This document shows positions 59,584-64,000 of a stretch of 64,000 nt of DNA, piece after piece. Below the pieces are notes generated by a model that was given only the letters and a program-made list of their open reading frames with translations, was not told where the DNA came from and did no database searches. Numbering within the stretch: position 1 is the stretch's first letter; each line of letters starts with the position of its first letter. Source of the stretch: Streptomyces sp. TLI_105 (GTDB taxonomy: Bacteria; Actinomycetota; Actinomycetes; Streptomycetales; Streptomycetaceae); contig NZ_FNSM01000001.1 of NCBI RefSeq assembly GCF_900105415.1, positions 682,001-746,000 of the forward strand. Reading direction: 5' to 3'. The position numbers were made by a program, and so were the translations under genes.

Positions 59584-61059
59584 TCAGCGCTGCAGCGTCA
59601 GCAGACCCGGCCGGTAGGGCCACTGACCGTAGTCGCCGCCGGAGTTCGGGTCGCGTCCCTGGTAGAGGAATCGGAGGTTGCAGGGATCGACCGTGAAGGT
59701 CTGGTCGGCGCTGGTGCGGATCAGTTCGCCGTGGCTGATGTCGTTGGTCCAGGTGGCGCCGCTGTTGGCCTTGGCGGCGAAGGGGTTGCTCTCGGTCGCG
59801 GCCTGGGGCGTCCATGAGCCGTTCAGGCTGGTGGCGGTGAACGAGCGGAAGTAGCGCTGCTCGTTCGCGGCCCGAGCCTCGACGATCATGAGGTACTGGT
59901 TCTGGTCCTTGACCTTGTAGACCTGGGGCGCCTCGAAGAGGTTCTTCTCGGTGTCGCTCATGATCGTCGTGTACGACGAGCCGAAGCTGCCGGGGAAGTT
60001 CCCGATCGGCATGCTGGCCCGGTAGATCTTGCCGTTGTCACCGGCGAAGAACAGGTACATGTTCGTCCCGTCGCCGATGAGCGTCTGGTCGATGGGGCCC
60101 GTTCCCGAGCCGGCGATGCTTCCGGAGAAGAGCTCCTGCTCCGCCGACCAGCCGTTCGGGTTGGTGGGGTCGGTCGATGTCCGGTAGGAGAAGGCGGTCC
60201 TGCCCCACTGGTAGGCGAGCACCCAGATGTTCTTCGGCGCGAAGTAGAAGAGCGTGGGCGCGACGACAGAATTCGACATGCCGTTCTGGCCGGTCGAGGC
60301 CATCTGCGACCAGTCGGTGAACGGGGTGAAGTTCATCGAGCCCCAGCCCACGCCCGTCCCCGCGGCGCCGTGCGTCGTCGCGTAGACGAGGTGCTTGCCG
60401 TTGTAGGGGGCGACGGTGAAGTCCTTGAGCGAGGCCCATCCCGCCTTGGGCTGGGCCAGCGCGCCCGTCGACGACCAACGGTACGTCGAGGGAAGGGCAC
60501 AGGAGCCGGAGGTGCCGCCGGCGACCTTGACGAGCTGCCACTGCTGGTTGGCGCCGCCCCAGTCGTCGTACTGGACGATGTTCGCGCCGTCGGCGGTGGA
60601 GGCGCCCTGCACTTCGAGGGCCTTGTTGCTGTGGCGGGCGATGAGCCTCACGTGGCCGTCCGCGCTGTCGGCCAGCCGCCACTGCTGGTTGGTGGCGTTC
60701 AGGTCGGTCCACTGGACGATCGGGCCGCCGTTGGCGGTGGAACTGTTCTGGACGTCCAGGACCTTGCCGGAGTGGCGGGACTTGACGCGGTAGTAGCCGT
60801 CGCCGGAGGCGACGAACTGCCACTGCTGCTGGTTCTGGTCGTTCCTGGTCCACTGGGTGATGCGGGCACCGTCGCCGGTCGCCAGGTTGTAGACGTCCAG
60901 GGCCTTGCCGCTGTTGCGGTTGACCAGCACGTACCAGGCGTTGGTGTCGACGGTCGCCGCGGCGGCGGGCGGGGCGGTGACGAGAGTGGCACCGAGCAGC
61001 AGGGACGCCAGGACCGCGAGGACGAGGCTGAGGATCAGGGGTGGATGACGACGTGTCAT
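59584..61059 (-). CDS. Secreted GH62 alpha-L-arabinofuranosidase with CBM13
   Basis: A 491-residue exported enzyme. A signal peptide (about 1-35, ending AAAA) precedes a ricin-type CBM13 (about 36-180) with three QW-type repeats ([24 protein letters not shown]). The GH62 catalytic domain follows: [19 protein letters not shown] with the proposed base Asp, [13 protein letters not shown], and [11 protein letters not shown] with the acid Glu. It removes arabinose side chains from arabinoxylan. The ATG at 61059 overlaps the cupin-gene stop as ATGA and has AAGGAG 8 nt upstream. It is the last gene of the xylan operon. Confidence 0.92.
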   Translation of the reverse strand: MTRRHPPLILSLVLAVLASLLLGATLVTAPPAAAATVDTNAWYVLVNRNSGKALDVYNLATGDGARITQWTRNDQNQQQWQFVASGDGYYRVKSRHSGKVLDVQNSSTANGGPIVQWTDLNATNQQWRLADSADGHVRLIARHSNKALEVQGASTADGANIVQYDDWGGANQQWQLVKVAGGTSGSCALPSTYRWSSTGALAQPKAGWASLKDFTVAPYNGKHLVYATTHGAAGTGVGWGSMNFTPFTDWSQMASTGQNGMSNSVVAPTLFYFAPKNIWVLAYQWGRTAFSYRTSTDPTNPNGWSAEQELFSGSIAGSGTGPIDQTLIGDGTNMYLFFAGDNGKIYRASMPIGNFPGSFGSSYTTIMSDTEKNLFEAPQVYKVKDQNQYLMIVEARAANEQRYFRSFTATSLNGSWTPQAATESNPFAAKANSGATWTNDISHGELIRTSADQTFTVDPCNLRFLYQGRDPNSGGDYGQWPYRPGLLTLQR

Positions 61060-61772
61060 CGGAGTCGCTCCTTCAGGGGAGGGCGGTGGAGGTCTGCGGG
61101 GGCGGTGTAGGGGTGGAGACGGCCGCACATGCCGAAGAGCGGAGCCTTCGGGCGGTCCAGCCGCGACACCGCGCCCTGGTCGAGGTGGGAGAGGTCTCCG
61201 GCCTTCAGCCGCTCCAGCTGACGGCCGGTTTCGTGGGCCGCCGCCAGCGCGCCGTCGCGCCAGCGGACGTCCCACGCGTCCAGGAGTGCGCTTTTCAGCC
61301 GGTGGGCCGCGGCGTGGAACTCCCGCAGTCCTCCGTCGCGGCGCAGGGCCAGGAAGCCTTCGAGCGCGAGGTCGCGGCGGCGGCGCGCCGCCGCGGCGTG
61401 GTCGCCGGTGAGGACGGCCGCCCTCCGGTAGGCGTCGAGATCGGCCAGCATGGGGGCGGGGAAGGTGAAGACGGCGTCGCCGGCCTCGGGCAGGCCGCTG
61501 TTCTGCATGAGGACCACGAGACGCAGGTCTCCGGCGTTGACGAGACGGTGGATCGTTCCCGGCGTGAACCCGACGACGTCGCCGGGGCGCAGCGGCGTGT
61601 CGGCGAAACCGGAGGTGGTGAGGGTCTGGACGCTGCCCGCCCCGCCGATCACGACGTACGCCTCGGAACAGACGAGGTGCATGTGGGGGGTGCCGCCGCA
61701 CAGCCCGTCGGCGCCCTCCCACTCATACACGGTGAGATCGGAGAGTCCCACACCGCCAGGGAGCAGTGTCAC
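61056..61772 (-). CDS. Cupin-domain protein of the xylan operon
   Basis: A 238-residue soluble protein. The N-terminal 110 residues are a cupin: [44 protein letters not shown] hold the His/Glu metal-binding pattern. The C-terminal half is mostly helical and Arg-rich ([22 protein letters not shown]) and not recognised. GTG 61772 overlaps the upstream stop as GTGA, and its stop overlaps the GH62 start. A sugar-binding or isomerase-like role is possible, but only operon membership supports it. Confidence 0.82.
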   Translation of the reverse strand: MTLLPGGVGLSDLTVYEWEGADGLCGGTPHMHLVCSEAYVVIGGAGSVQTLTTSGFADTPLRPGDVVGFTPGTIHRLVNAGDLRLVVLMQNSGLPEAGDAVFTFPAPMLADLDAYRRAAVLTGDHAAAARRRRDLALEGFLALRRDGGLREFHAAAHRLKSALLDAWDVRWRDGALAAAHETGRQLERLKAGDLSHLDQGAVSRLDRPKAPLFGMCGRLHPYTAPADLHRPPLKERLR

Positions 61773-62625
61773 CACGGGTGCTCCTCGACGTACCGGTTCA
61801 GGCGCGCGAGGTCCCACGCGCCGTCGGCCACGACGATCCGGTAGCGGCGCGCCAGGGTGTCGCCCGGGGCGAGCGGTACCTCCTTGTCGAACGCCAGGGA
61901 CGGATTGACGGCGGGAATGGGCTCGCTGCGGACGAACCACCGGCAGGGGTTGTCCGGGTCGTCCAGGAACAGCAGGGTGGAGGAGCGGTCGACCTCGTCG
62001 TGCGCGCCGACGAAGGCCAGCCAGTCACCCTGCTCGCCCATGCCGGGGCCGATCACGTCGCCGCCGGTGAAGGCGCGCGGACCGCGCCAGAACAGGCCGG
62101 AGTATCCGGCGAGTTCCCTGCCCTGGGTGCCGGGGCTGCCGAACACGAGCTCGGCGTCGTGGACGTTGGTGAGCGCCGTGGTGACCTCCAGGATCCAGGA
62201 GTCGGCCTCGACGTCGCACACCGTCAGGGTGCGGCGTTCGCCGATCCAGTGCTCCCCCGCCGCCGTGTGCCAGGCGAGGTCCTCGGTGACGACGACGCGG
62301 TCGTGATCCGTCTCGGCGGATACGGCGAGGCTGTGCATCGTGCCGAGGTTCGGCAGGTCGACGTAGCCCTGGCCGCGCAGGTAGGTGCCGCCGCCCCAGA
62401 AGTTCTCTCCCGACACCCATGACGCGGTGAACTGGACGCCCTTGTGCCAGCGGTGGTCGTGCGGTCGGTATCCGGTGACCACGTCTCCGGCGAGCGTGCG
62501 TACCGGATGCAGATAGGGTTTCGGCGCCTCGAAGGGGTCCATGACCGGTCGGTGCACGTACCGTAAGAGCTCGGTGCCCCGCGCCCGTACGGTCAACGCG
62601 TCCTCGTCCCGCTGGAGTTCGAGCG

Positions 62626-62629
<4 letters not shown>
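61769..62629 (-). CDS. DUF6807 (PmoA-like) protein
   Basis: A 286-residue protein of the DUF6807 family, once called methane oxygenase PmoA but found in carbohydrate operons. Signatures are HPVRTLAGDVVTGYRPHDHRWHKGVQFTASWV and SGLFWRGPRAFTGG; the fold is expected to be a beta-sandwich like that of aldose epimerases. It commonly sits next to Gfo/Idh/MocA dehydrogenases and glycosidases, as here. The ATG at 62629 overlaps the dehydrogenase stop as ATGA. Function unknown; sugar binding is likely. Confidence 0.85.

Positions 62630-64000
<1,371 letters not shown>

Overview
The window is about 64 kb of very GC-rich actinobacterial chromosome. GTG starts, GAGGAG-type ribosome binding sites, a mycothiol-dependent enzyme, LAL- and NB-ARC-type regulators, a PkwA-like WD40 kinase and sugar ABC operons that lack their own ATPase together point to Streptomyces or a close relative. 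There is no rRNA, tRNA, CRISPR array or phage core. The assignment is inference from gene content.

Layout. 0-3 kb: 3' part of a fused isobutyryl-CoA mutase (IcmF). 3-18.3 kb: an island of alpha/beta hydrolases and regulators. It holds five hydrolase genes, two AraC-type regulators, an XRE-NB-ARC-TPR regulator, a PucR regulator, a LAL-LuxR regulator and a flavin monooxygenase/FMN reductase pair. An 841-bp hydrolase gene is present twice (3.1 and 17.5 kb), and a separate 70-bp promoter block is duplicated with it. 18.4-24.4 kb: a sugar ABC operon (lipoprotein plus two permeases) whose last gene is a translationally coupled LAL-LuxR regulator. 24.4-33.4 kb: ten same-strand genes (isochorismatase-like hydrolase, DoxX, Dps, a disulfide-type flavoprotein, three more alpha/beta hydrolases, an amidohydrolase, a GPR1/FUN34/YaaH membrane protein, a small GNAT), probably one or two operons.

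33.6-40.8 kb is an insertion-sequence zone. It contains two IS5-type remnants, a truncated RibD-type reductase, an SDR, a DnaB paralogue with degenerate ATPase motifs, a MOSC protein, an IS701-family element and an IS5-family element. Several insertion boundaries lie on CTAG tetranucleotides, two of which contain the TAG stop codon of a neighbouring gene. 40.8-45.4 kb: a two-gene module of a Ser/Thr kinase with WD40 propellers and an FHA protein with a C-terminal helical domain. 45.4-48 kb is a gene graveyard (FAD oxidase fragments, menC-like fragment, racemase with a damaged start).

48-56.3 kb is a fructan/fructose locus: LacI regulator, FrcBCA-like ABC transporter, PfkB kinase and secreted GH32 levanase, tied together by repeated operator-like TGTCATCG-TGACA sites. 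56.7-59.4 kb: mycothiol-dependent DinB-fold protein, LtrA membrane protein and a beta-lactamase-family fragment. 59.6-64 kb: a xylan operon (GH10, Gfo/Idh/MocA, DUF6807, cupin, GH62) in which every junction is a 4-nt overlap.

The strongest leads are the duplicated hydrolase with its duplicated promoter, the active-site-altered paralogues (hydrolase Ser to Ala, DnaB Glu to Gln), the kinase/FHA module, and the CTAG/stop-codon insertion pattern.
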